Shown: positions 1 through 6,636, numbered from the stretch's first letter. The stretch: 14,519 bases of DNA from Christensenella sp. UBA1431 (GCA_002329665.1 DCTV01000029.1:311-14829), one strand, 5' to 3'. Made by a program: numbers and translations. Notes: generated from the letters alone by a model not told the origin.

Positions 1-246
1 GCCGTAGTCGACCGTATCCGTTTTAAGTACGCTGCCGTCCCAGTCTTTAAACGTCACCGTATATGAGTTGATCGTATATTCCGCATTTACCGTGAGATTG
101 CACTGCACGTTTGTGAACGACTTGTCCCAGCCGGTGAACGTGTAGCCTGTCCTCGTCGGGTCGGCGGGCGGGGTCGCGTCGTCGCCCTTTTTCACTGTAT
201 CCGTCTTGAGCACGGTGCCGTCCCAGTCTTTGAACGTTACCGTGTA
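1..246 (-). repeat. 183-bp tandem repeat inside the InlB-repeat gene
   Basis: Bases 1-63 and 184-246 are near copies, offset by 183 bases (61 codons). Both encode YTVTFKDWDG(T/S)VLKTDTV followed by two variable residues and G. The array continues past the left edge, so the copy number is unknown. In-frame repeats of this kind can expand or contract by recombination, changing the length of the exposed protein. Confidence 0.75.
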
Positions 247-837
247 CTGCTCTACGTACTGGGCGTAAAGCTTTACGTTTTTGTTGAGGGTAATCGAATC
301 TCCCGGATCGTAGCTCGTTCCCGTGCCGTTCGACCTCGTGTTCCAGTGGTCGAACACGTAACCGCCGTATTTGGTCAGATGGCTGCCGTCCGCCACCTGC
401 ACGGACGTGCCTGCGCGGGCCCTTTGGGTAGACGGGGTGCTGCCCGAGCCGCCGTTATTGTCGTACTCGAGCTCATAACCCCTTTCGGTGAACTGGGCGT
501 AGAGGTGAACATCGCCATAGATTGTTATTATGTCGCCCGGATCATATCTTGTTCCATAGCGGCCGGACGAATTTGTGTGCCAATACCCGAAGAAGTATAG
601 GTTGCCCTCAATATAATTATACAGGTTTTGCGCATCGGCTACTGTTACCTCATCGCCCCGATCTAAACCGGTCACATCGGCCGGGCAATCGCCGCCGTCG
701 GCGCCGTTTTCGTGGTAATCCACTTTATACGTCGAGCCGCCGCCGTACCCAAACACCGTGCCCGCCGGCAGCATCGTGGCCACCATCAGCACGGCCACAA
801 GCACCGCCAGTAACTTCCCCTTCTTTGTGAATTTCAT
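1..837 (-). CDS. Secreted InlB-type (Listeria-Bacteroides) repeat protein, 3' end beyond left edge
   Basis: This is the first 279 codons of a gene with no stop before the left edge. It starts at an ATG preceded by AAAGGAGGG seven bases upstream. Residues 1-30 form a Sec signal peptide: a lysine-rich start, then a hydrophobic run (LLAVLVAVLMVATMLPA). Two InlB_B/Flg_new-type repeats follow at about 36-116 and 121-194, with the family marks NGG, a W followed by N/T, YDPGD and LYAQ(F/Y). A second repeat type begins at about 198 (YTVTFKDWDG...), with a period of 61 residues and a second copy starting at 259. Such proteins are extracellular and often surface-attached adhesins, but any anchor (LPXTG, SLH or other) lies outside the window. 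No enzymatic domain is visible. The long leader carries a c-di-GMP riboswitch and terminator, so expression probably follows c-di-GMP. The family call is firm; the adhesin role is inference. Confidence 0.85.
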   Translation of the reverse strand, partial: MKFTKKGKLLAVLVAVLMVATMLPAGTVFGYGGGSTYKVDYHENGADGGDCPADVTGLDRGDEVTVADAQNLYNYIEGNLYFFGYWHTNSSGRYGTRYDPGDIITIYGDVHLYAQFTERGYELEYDNNGGSGSTPSTQRARAGTSVQVADGSHLTKYGGYVFDHWNTRSNGTGTSYDPGDSITLNKNVKLYAQYVEQYTVTFKDWDGTVLKTDTVKKGDDATPPADPTRTGYTFTGWDKSFTNVQCNLTVNAEYTINSYTVTFKDWDGSVLKTDTVDYG

Positions 838-943
838 ATGGACCCTCCTTTTAAAAACCTTTCTATCCTTCGCCGTACCCTTCGTCATTCTTACTCGTGT
901 CCGCCCTTTGCTGCTCTTGCTTCCCTTCCTCCAACTCTCCAAC

Positions 944-987
944 AAAAAACGCCCGGCTGCCGCCCCCTTTCAGAGATTGGCAGCCGG
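944..987 (-). terminator. Attenuator terminator of the c-di-GMP riboswitch
   Basis: On the minus strand CCGGCTGCC (987-979) pairs perfectly with GGCAGCCGG (961-953). The pair is separated by 17 bases and followed by GCG and six T (949-944). The 5' arm is also the 3' strand of the riboswitch aptamer (the end of P3 and P1). Terminator and ligand-bound aptamer therefore exclude each other. No other gene lies between this terminator and the upstream terminator at 1253-1289, so it acts as a leader attenuator. About 105 bases of untranslated leader separate it from the InlB-repeat start. Confidence 0.85.
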
Positions 988-1066
988 ACGGCCGTAGCGC
1001 TTTAGCGCTTTAGGCTCCGTGCTTTGCGCCCCCGCTTTTCAGACGGGTTTGCCTTTTGTATCTTCA
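976..1066 (-). promoter_or_regulatory. Cyclic-di-GMP-I (GEMM) riboswitch aptamer
   Basis: Read on the minus strand, the conserved elements come in GEMM-I order. GGCAAACC is at 1053-1046. A P2 stem (CCCGTCT with AGCGGG, one bulge) is capped by a GAAA tetraloop at 1040-1037. GGCGCAAAGCC follows at 1030-1020. A P3 arm has the tetraloop-receptor halves CCTAA (1014-1010) and TACGG (996-992) around a 5-bp hairpin (AGCGC-TAAA-GCGCT). It closes with CCGGCTGCC, whose TGCC (982-979) pairs with GGCA (1053-1050) as P1. Known class members bind c-di-GMP in the P1-P2-P3 junction. The terminator overlapping its 3' strand predicts an ON switch: ligand holds the aptamer, the terminator cannot form, and the InlB-repeat gene is transcribed. 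The identification rests on consensus matching by eye; outer boundaries are approximate. Confidence 0.88.
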
Positions 1067-1252
1067 CGATGCCTGATTTATAATGGATATGATAGCATAC
1101 AAGCCGGTGTTTGTATAGGCTTTTCACGTTTTGCCAAGCAAAAAAAACCTCGTTTTCCTCCGGTTTTCCGGCCGCTGTCCCGTTTTGCGGCCTGCCAACC
1201 GTTCTATCCATCATTATCCGGCATATTTCGCGCCCTTGGCGCGGCCGGGCAA
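1067..1252. other. Intergenic stretch without a recognised gene
   Basis: The riboswitch transcript should start here, on the minus strand. AT-rich sequence at about 1065-1115 contains TATCAT and TATAAA, possible -10 elements, but I find no -35 hexamer at a proper distance. A small perfect hairpin (CGCGCC-CTT-GGCGCG, 1229-1243) has no T-run. No convincing coding sequence is seen on either strand. Confidence 0.5.
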
Positions 1253-1289
1253 AAAAAACGGCCCGCGGTTTTTGCGCGGGCCGTTTTTT
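1253..1289 (-). terminator. Rho-independent terminator after the CoA-disulfide reductase fusion gene
   Basis: A perfect 14-bp inverted repeat (AAAAAACGGCCCGC with its complement) encloses a 9-base loop. It is flanked by A-runs and T-runs, so it can form on both strands. It lies 20 bases past the TAG of the fusion gene and separates that transcript from the riboswitch unit to its left. Confidence 0.9.
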
Positions 1290-1309
1290 GGGGGGTCGGC
1301 CGTTTTTTT

Positions 1310-3772
1310 CTATATGAACAACGTGGTGTCCGAAAGCTCCGCGGCCCCCAGGAACGTGGCCACCCCGCCGACTTCCACGCCGTCGATGAGCTCTTCGCGC
1401 GATATGCCCATCACGTCCATCGACATCTGGCAGGCCACCAGACGCACGCCGTTTTCCATGGCGGTTTTCATGAGGCCCTCGAGCGACTGCACGTTCTTCC
1501 CCTTCATGACGCGGCGGATCATTTTCGCGCCCATGCCGGCCATGTTCATGCGCGAGAGCCCGAGCTTCCCGCTGCCCCTTGGCATCATCGCGCCGAACAT
1601 CCGCTGGACGAAGGGTTTTTTCACCCTTACCTTCTTTGCCCTGCGCAGGATGTTGAGCCCCCAGAACGTGAAGAACATCGTGACGCTGCGCCCCATGGCC
1701 GCGGCGCCGTTTGCGATGATGAACGACGCGATCGCCCTGTCGAGGTCGCCGCTGAAGACCACCATCGTCTTGTCGTTTTGCGCCGACGGGGCGGTTTCGC
1801 CCCCGCGCCCCGCGCCCGCGCCCTTCCGCAGCGTGACGGTGTACACGCCCCTGTCCTGCGCGACGCTTTCGAGCACGTTGCCCGTGCGCTCGCTCCACAC
1901 TTCGGCGTCGGAGGCGAAACCGGCGTCGGTGGCGGCGACCACCAGCCTTTCGCCTTCTTCTAGCTGTTTCATCGCCTCGGCGGTCCTTAGTATCGGCCCC
2001 GGGCACTGGAGGCCGGTGGCGTCCACGCTGACCTCTTTTTGGGGCGCGGCGGTATCCGCCGGCTTTGGCGGGCCGCCGCCCGCCGGTTGCCCGCTATTCT
2101 CTTTTTGCCCCTCGTCCGAAAGGGCCCGCCTGTCCCTTTTTACGATGTTGTAGGTCGTGTAGCCGCCGCTGAGATTGTAGGCGTCGAACCCGTGCTGCTC
2201 CAGCAGCCGCGCCGCGATGTACCCCCTGAGGCCGACCTTGCAGTAGACGTACACGGGCTTTGTGCTGTCGAGCTTTTCGAGGCTGTCGCGCAGCGCCGCC
2301 AGCGGGATGTTGACCGCGTCGCCGATCACGTTCATCACGTGTTCCTCCGGCGTCCCCACGTGGACGAACTGCGCCCCTTCCCCGGCCAGGGCGTCCACGT
2401 CGTGCCAGTGAACGGCCTTCACGTCGCCTTTCAGGATGTTCGCGGCCGTCATGCCCAGCATGTTCACCGGGTCCTTGGCCGAGGAGTAGGACGGCGCGTA
2501 GCAGAGTTCGAGCCGCTCCAGGTCGTAGACCGTGCCGCCCAGCCGCTGCGCCGTCGCGATCACGTCGATGCGTTTTTCCACGCCCTCGAAACCGGCCGCC
2601 TGCGCGCCGAGGATCCTGCCTTCCTTATCGAAGAGCAGCTTCATGTGGACGGGCTTCGCGCCGGGGTAGTAGCCCGCGTGGCTGCCCGGGTGCACGTAGG
2701 TCTTGTGGTAATCGACGCCCTGTGCTTTCAGCTGTTTCTCGTTCATGCCGGTGCAGGCCGCCGTCATGTCGAAGACCTTGACGACCGAACTCCCCTGCAC
2801 AGATAGCGGGGCGGCGCTTCGCCCGGCGATGACCTCGGCCACGGCCCGGCCCTGCTTGTTCGCCGGACCGGCCAGCGGCACGACCGAAGGCGCCTGCGTC
2901 ACGAAATGCTTCACCTGTATGGCGTCGCCGACCGCGTAGATGTCCGGGTCGGAGGTCGCAAACGCGTCGTCGACCAGTATGGCGCCGCCCGCGCCGAGTT
3001 CGAGCCCGGCGTCTTTGGCGAGGCCGCTCTCGGGCACGACGCCGATGCTGATCACGACCATGTCCGTATCGAGGCCGGTCCCGTCGGTGAGCGACACCCG
3101 AAGGCCCGATTCCGTCGGTTCGATCCCGTCTACGCCCGCGCCGAACCTGAGCCGCAGCCCGTTTTCGCGCATGTGGTTGTGCAGTATGGCGGCCATTTCC
3201 CGGTCAAAAGGCGGCACGGCCTGGTCGAGGAATTCCGCGACCGTCACGTCCAGGCCGCGCGCTTTCAGGTTTTCCGCCATCTCCACGCCGATGAACCCCG
3301 CGCCCACCACCACCGCGCGCCCGGGCGCGCGTTCTTGGATGTAGTCGCTGATGCGGTAGGTGTCGGGCACGGTCCTGAGCGTGAACACGCCGGGGTAGGC
3401 GAGCCATTGCCTGTTTGGCACCTTCGGCTCCGCCCCCGGCGAAAGGATGAGCTTGTCGTAGCCCTCGCGGTAGGTCTCCCCGCTCCTGTGGTCCTTCACG
3501 ACGGCTTCCTTTTTCGCCCGGTCGATGGATACGACCTCGGACAGCGTGCGCACGTCCACGTCGAAAAAGCCGCGCATCTTCTCCTCGGACGTCACGATGA
3601 GCCGCGATTTGTCCTTGATCACGCCGCCGATGTAATACGGAAGGCCGCAGTTGGCGTAGGAGATGTATTCGCCTTTTTCGAAAAGGACGATCTCGGCGTC
3701 CTCGTCGAGCCTCCTCAGCCTCGCCGCGGCGGAGGCGCCGCCCGCGACGCCGCCGACTATCAGTACCTTCAT
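1310..3772 (-). CDS. CoA-disulfide reductase-like flavoprotein fused to rhodanese, TusA and DsrE-like domains
   Basis: An 820-residue multidomain sulfur enzyme. Residues 1-450 are a class of pyridine nucleotide-disulfide oxidoreductase with a single active cysteine. The FAD motif is GGVAGGASAAARLRR (7-21), the redox Cys42 lies in SYANCGLPY, the NAD(P) motif is VVVGAGFIGVEMAE (154-167), and the second FAD motif is DIYAVGDA (277-284). A rhodanese domain follows (about 452-545, active loop CKVGLRG, Cys511). Next comes a TusA/SirA domain (about 580-650, QCPGP, Cys590), then a DsrE/F-like domain (about 668-820, Cys781). Family members reduce CoA-disulfide, CoA-persulfide or polysulfide with NAD(P)H. 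The added domains carry persulfide sulfur from cysteine to cysteine, so this protein may be a self-contained sulfur relay. The first rhodanese loop reads HVGTPEE instead of the usual DVRTPEE. No signal peptide is present, so it is cytoplasmic. The start has a GGGGTG ribosome site. The gene ends in TAG, then a strong terminator. Confidence 0.93.
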   Translation of the reverse strand: MKVLIVGGVAGGASAAARLRRLDEDAEIVLFEKGEYISYANCGLPYYIGGVIKDKSRLIVTSEEKMRGFFDVDVRTLSEVVSIDRAKKEAVVKDHRSGETYREGYDKLILSPGAEPKVPNRQWLAYPGVFTLRTVPDTYRISDYIQERAPGRAVVVGAGFIGVEMAENLKARGLDVTVAEFLDQAVPPFDREMAAILHNHMRENGLRLRFGAGVDGIEPTESGLRVSLTDGTGLDTDMVVISIGVVPESGLAKDAGLELGAGGAILVDDAFATSDPDIYAVGDAIQVKHFVTQAPSVVPLAGPANKQGRAVAEVIAGRSAAPLSVQGSSVVKVFDMTAACTGMNEKQLKAQGVDYHKTYVHPGSHAGYYPGAKPVHMKLLFDKEGRILGAQAAGFEGVEKRIDVIATAQRLGGTVYDLERLELCYAPSYSSAKDPVNMLGMTAANILKGDVKAVHWHDVDALAGEGAQFVHVGTPEEHVMNVIGDAVNIPLAALRDSLEKLDSTKPVYVYCKVGLRGYIAARLLEQHGFDAYNLSGGYTTYNIVKRDRRALSDEGQKENSGQPAGGGPPKPADTAAPQKEVSVDATGLQCPGPILRTAEAMKQLEEGERLVVAATDAGFASDAEVWSERTGNVLESVAQDRGVYTVTLRKGAGAGRGGETAPSAQNDKTMVVFSGDLDRAIASFIIANGAAAMGRSVTMFFTFWGLNILRRAKKVRVKKPFVQRMFGAMMPRGSGKLGLSRMNMAGMGAKMIRRVMKGKNVQSLEGLMKTAMENGVRLVACQMSMDVMGISREELIDGVEVGGVATFLGAAELSDTTLFI

Positions 3773-3839
3773 TGCTTTTCACCCCGCTTGTCTTTGTGAA
3801 TATGATACGGCAAATTGCGGGGATGCTTCGGTAACAAAG

Positions 3840-3865
3840 TCACATTGGCGTTTTATTTCACAATG
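3840..3865. promoter_or_regulatory. Possible Crp/Fnr-family operator: direct repeat TCACAWTG
   Basis: TCACATTG (3840-3847) and TCACAATG (3858-3865) are repeated in the same direction 18 bases apart, about 70-90 bases upstream of the fusion gene. An inverted TTTGTGAA lies at 3793-3800. The TGTGA core is the half-site of CRP-type regulators, and a Crp/Fnr-family gene sits immediately upstream. The copies are not a standard inverted palindrome, and I find no clear -35/-10 pair in this 175-base gap, so the link is tentative. Confidence 0.3.
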
Positions 3866-3947
3866 TTTTTTTTTGCGGATCGGTGAAACGGCCGAAGGGA
3901 CCCTTTAAAAGGTTTGCCGATGCTTTATACAATTATCCCGGGCGCTG

Positions 3948-4610
3948 TCATAAGAGGTCCTCCAGCGCGCCCCGGTCGGCGATGGTGACGCGCTTCCTCC
4001 CCATCTCCAGCCAGCCCTGGTGGCGCATCTCCCCCAGCATACGCGAGACGACCTCGCGCGCCGTCCCCAGCTCGGCGGCGATCTGCTCGTGCGTGACGCG
4101 CAGCGTCGCGCTCCCCACCTGCGCCGCGCGCTCGAGCAGCCATGCGGCCAGGCGCCTGTCCACCCGCTCGAACGTCACGCTCTCGAGCACCTGAAGCGAT
4201 TCGGCCAGGCGCCTGTACAGCGTCATGATGACGAAGTCCTTCCACGGCAAGTGGCCCTCCAGCGTCCGCTGGTAGACGCCGCCCGGTATGAGGAACATCT
4301 CGGCGTCCTCCTCCACCTGCGCGATGGCCGGGAAGTCCTCGCCGGTGAGCTTACAGGCCACCGAGACGAGGCAGGTGTCTCCGGCTTCGGCGCGGTAGAG
4401 CGTCATCTCCCGCCCGCCGGGCGAGAGCTTGTACACGCGCAGCACCCCCGAGAGGACGAGCGGCACGTGCGGGCAGGTCTCGCCCCTGCGCATGAGGATG
4501 GCCCCGGCCTCGCGCCTGACCAGGCTCCCTTCGCCTATCAGCGCTTTCAGCGCCTTTTCCCCGAGCGTTTGAAGCACGGGGAAAAGCTTGGTCAGCGATG
4601 CCGCGTCCAT
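3948..4610 (-). CDS. Crp/Fnr-family transcriptional regulator
   Basis: A 220-residue regulator with an N-terminal cyclic-nucleotide-binding-type beta barrel (about 10-125), a long dimer helix (about 125-150) and a C-terminal winged helix. The recognition region is VTHEQIAAELGTAREVVSRM (172-191), typical for the family. I chose the ATG at 4610 because AGGAGGAGG lies about nine bases upstream; an open frame reaches 24 codons further but would overlap the HAD gene. The pocket lacks the CRP phosphate-binding Arg-Ser pair (it reads EDFPAIAQ), so cAMP is unlikely as ligand. Cys46, Cys80 and Cys86 sit in or near the pocket, but there is no N-terminal FNR iron-sulfur cysteine cluster. It starts 19 bases after the HAD gene, so the two are probably cotranscribed. 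Its place before the sulfur-relay enzyme suggests control of that gene, possibly by redox or sulfane sulfur; that is inference. Confidence 0.88.
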   Translation of the reverse strand: MDAASLTKLFPVLQTLGEKALKALIGEGSLVRREAGAILMRRGETCPHVPLVLSGVLRVYKLSPGGREMTLYRAEAGDTCLVSVACKLTGEDFPAIAQVEEDAEMFLIPGGVYQRTLEGHLPWKDFVIMTLYRRLAESLQVLESVTFERVDRRLAAWLLERAAQVGSATLRVTHEQIAAELGTAREVVSRMLGEMRHQGWLEMGRKRVTIADRGALEDLL

Positions 4611-4629
4611 GGCTTTCCTCCTCCTTTCT

Positions 4630-5310
4630 TCATCCGCCGGCCGCCAGCAGCGTTTCCAGGCTTTCGACCAAGAGGTCCGCAACGGCTTTGCACGCCTGCG
4701 CCTCCGCCTTCCTCTCCGGCGGACAGAGGGCGCAGACCGCCATCCCCGCCGCTTTCGCCGATTTCATGGCGTAGAGGCTGTCCTCGAACACGACGCAGGA
4801 TTCCGGCGGCACGTCCAGCAGGCGGGCGGTGTGCAGGAAGAGTTCCGGTCCGTCCTTATGAAGGCCCGCTTCGTCCTCGGTGACGATTGCCTCAAACGCC
4901 CCGGCGATGCCGGTCCTTTTCAGCGCGGCCCCGGCGAGCGCGGCGTCCGACGCCGTGACCACGGCGAGGCGCAGCCCTTTTCCCAGAAGACGGCCGACGA
5001 GCGCGCCGGCGCCCGGCATCAGCGCGACCTCGTTTGCGTAGGCGGGCAACGCCTTTTCGACCCAGCCGGCGACGATTTTTTCGGGCGTCGTTTGGAGCCC
5101 GAAACGCTTAACGAGGTAGCAGGCGCTCTGCATGAAGCCCATCCCCCGGATGTCCCGCACCGCCTGCCGGTCCACCGGAACGTCGTTCTCGGCGAAGAAA
5201 TCAAGGCCCACCCTGTGCCAGACCCATAACGAATCGAGCAGCACGCCGTCCATGTCGAAAAGCGCCGCGCGCTTCCCCCCGATCACCGGGCCCAACCCGT
5301 TGTTTCCCAT
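4630..5310 (-). CDS. HAD-superfamily hydrolase, beta-phosphoglucomutase/phosphatase-like
   Basis: A 226-residue cytoplasmic HAD hydrolase with a helical cap between motifs I and II. Motif I is LFDMDGVLLDS, with nucleophile Asp19 and acid/base Asp21. Motif II is VVTASD (about 117-122), the motif III lysine is in LHKDGPE (Lys152), and motif IV is VVFEDS (Glu176, Asp177). All catalytic residues are present. This subfamily covers phosphatases of small sugar or nucleotide phosphates and beta-phosphoglucomutases, and the substrate cannot be read from the sequence. I chose the ATG at 5310 because the open frame's earlier start at 5394 would put the coding region over the promoter at 5365-5393. The ribosome site GGGGGA is modest. 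It is the first gene of a unit with the Crp/Fnr regulator. Confidence 0.85.
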   Translation of the reverse strand: MGNNGLGPVIGGKRAALFDMDGVLLDSLWVWHRVGLDFFAENDVPVDRQAVRDIRGMGFMQSACYLVKRFGLQTTPEKIVAGWVEKALPAYANEVALMPGAGALVGRLLGKGLRLAVVTASDAALAGAALKRTGIAGAFEAIVTEDEAGLHKDGPELFLHTARLLDVPPESCVVFEDSLYAMKSAKAAGMAVCALCPPERKAEAQACKAVADLLVESLETLLAAGG

Positions 5311-5364
5311 GTTTTCCCCCAGTTTTCCCGGCGTTTTTATACCCGAACGCCCCTTTTTTTGTCT

Positions 5365-5393
5365 ATTATATAAGGCCGGCGCCTTCCCGTCCA
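5365..5393 (-). promoter_or_regulatory. Sigma-A-type promoter for the HAD-regulator unit
   Basis: On the minus strand TGGACG (5393-5388; 4 of 6 matches to TTGACA) is followed by a 17-base spacer and a perfect TATAAT (5370-5365). The predicted start of transcription falls about 50 bases before the HAD ATG. It lies directly after the terminator of the flagellar operon, as expected for a new unit. Confidence 0.65.
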
Positions 5394-5449
5394 CCGGCGG
5401 CTCAGACGCGGGCGCAAATAACGGGCGTTTCCGGCTGATCCGCGCGCAG

Positions 5450-5478
5450 AAAAAAAACGGCGCTTAAAGCGCCGTTTT
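5450..5478 (-). terminator. Rho-independent terminator of the flagellar operon
   Basis: AAAACGGCGCT and AGCGCCGTTTT form a perfect 11-bp stem with a 3-base loop (5454-5478). On the minus strand the T-run extends to 5451. It lies about 30 bases past the fliY stop codon and closes the flagellar operon. Confidence 0.92.
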
Positions 5479-5508
5479 AACCGGGAAACGAAGCCATGCC
5501 TCTAAAGA

Positions 5509-6636
5509 TCAATACGAATTCACCCTTCGTTCGGGAGAGAGGATGTCGGTGATGCGCACGCCGTAGTTCTCGTCCACCACCACGATCTCGCCCTGCGCGA
5601 TGAGTTTTCCGTTCACCTTCACGTCCACCAGGTCGTCGGCCATGCGGTCGAGTTCGATGATCGAACCGATGTTGAAAGCCAGTATCTCCCTGATGCTCAT
5701 GCGGACCCTGCCGAGTTCCACGGACACCTGAAGCGGCATGTCGATGATCAGCCCGATATTGTCGGGCGTGCCCTTCCGGTACTGTTCCGGCTGCTTTTCG
5801 AAAGACTGGTACATGACGTTCTGCACGGTTTTTTGCTGTTCCTTCGCCTTCATGCTGCGTATCTCCCCCATGCTTTTCGACGGTTTTTGCGGCTCCACCG
5901 CCGCCTCTTGTATGTTTGAAGCCTCGTTAGGACCGGGCTCTTTTGCCTGGGGCCGGCCGTCTTCGACCGCGGCTTCCACTCCCTCCTTCGGTCCGAGCAC
6001 GGCCTCGAGCGAACGCAGCGTGTCGCGGTGCATAAGCTCGACGATCCTGAACTGCATCGCGCCTTCCACGGCGATTTCGAGGTGCACCGCCGCCATCGGC
6101 TCGGGGTCGCCCACCCACCGGAGCATTCCCGGGCTTTCGGGCGAGAACGGGACCAGTTCGCCCGTGACGGTCTCGATCTCCGTCCCCGTCATACCGGAAA
6201 GGACCATGTCCTGCACGGCAAACACGCCTTTGAGCGCTGCGGCAAGCGGCCCGCCATCCTCCGCTTTTGCACCGTCCCCGCCCGCGGCCTCGATGATCCC
6301 CTTAAGCAGCGGCGCGTCCTGCTCCTTTAACAAGAGCAGCGCCCCTCCTTCAAGCCCGGACGTATAGGTCCCCTCCATCAGCAGCATCGTTTCCTGGTAC
6401 TCGGCGACCACGTTCGCGAGGATCTCCATGCCCGTGCGTTCCGCGGTCGCGGACACGGGCATCTTGAACGAGGCCTGCAGGGCCTCCCCCGCAGCCTCCG
6501 CCATCCGGGCGCCTATGTCAAAGAGGACATCCGGCCCGCCGTGACCGCCTGCGTCCCGGGACGGCTCCGCCGGCGCGGCGTTCTCCGTTCCTGCATGCAG
6601 CATCCTGTCTATTTCATCCTGCGAAAGATTACTCAT
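5509..6636 (-). CDS. fliY: Flagellar motor switch protein FliY (CheC-like domain plus FliN domain)
   Basis: A 375-residue C-ring protein. It opens with LSQDEIDRML, the CheY-P-binding peptide type seen in FliM and Gram-positive FliY. A CheC/CheX-like domain follows (about 36-205), then an acidic, proline-containing linker (about 212-285), and a C-terminal FliN/SpoA domain (about 295-370) that builds the lower C-ring. Known FliY proteins dephosphorylate CheY-P through two Glu-x-x-Asn motifs. Here the matching positions read DIGA (40-43) and GVFA (137-140) by my alignment, so both sites look lost. The protein may be a structural switch subunit only. It starts inside the end of fliM (8-base overlap), with GGAGG nine bases before the ATG. 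It is the last gene of the operon, whereas in Bacillus the operon goes on to cheY and fliP. Confidence 0.93.
   Translation of the reverse strand: MSNLSQDEIDRMLHAGTENAAPAEPSRDAGGHGGPDVLFDIGARMAEAAGEALQASFKMPVSATAERTGMEILANVVAEYQETMLLMEGTYTSGLEGGALLLLKEQDAPLLKGIIEAAGGDGAKAEDGGPLAAALKGVFAVQDMVLSGMTGTEIETVTGELVPFSPESPGMLRWVGDPEPMAAVHLEIAVEGAMQFRIVELMHRDTLRSLEAVLGPKEGVEAAVEDGRPQAKEPGPNEASNIQEAAVEPQKPSKSMGEIRSMKAKEQQKTVQNVMYQSFEKQPEQYRKGTPDNIGLIIDMPLQVSVELGRVRMSIREILAFNIGSIIELDRMADDLVDVKVNGKLIAQGEIVVVDENYGVRITDILSPERRVNSY

Noticed and set aside
522..997. Small plus-strand open frames near the InlB-repeat start
   Set aside because: Antisense to the signal peptide region and leader, with no ribosome site or protein-like composition.
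996..1009. Inverted repeat AGCGC-TAAA-GCGCT as a repressor operator
   Set aside because: It is explained better as the distal P3 hairpin of the riboswitch, between the two halves of the tetraloop receptor.
1065..1140. Promoter for the riboswitch transcript
   Set aside because: TATCAT and TATAAA are present, but no -35 hexamer sits 16-18 bases upstream, and no flagellar-sigma consensus fits, so no feature is called.
1002..2006. Long minus-strand open frame of 334 codons
   Set aside because: It overlaps the sulfur enzyme gene in another frame, is extremely Arg/Gly/His-rich, and runs across the terminator and riboswitch. It is a G+C-driven shadow.
1131..2153. Plus-strand open frame of 340 codons, and others antisense to the sulfur enzyme (2039-2806, 2906-3799)
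   Set aside because: Antisense shadows of a well-supported gene in high-G+C DNA, with no recognisable domains or ribosome sites.
5311..5394. Upstream start (5394) for the HAD gene
   Set aside because: It would place the coding region over the TATAAT promoter, and the extra 28 residues do not belong to the HAD fold.
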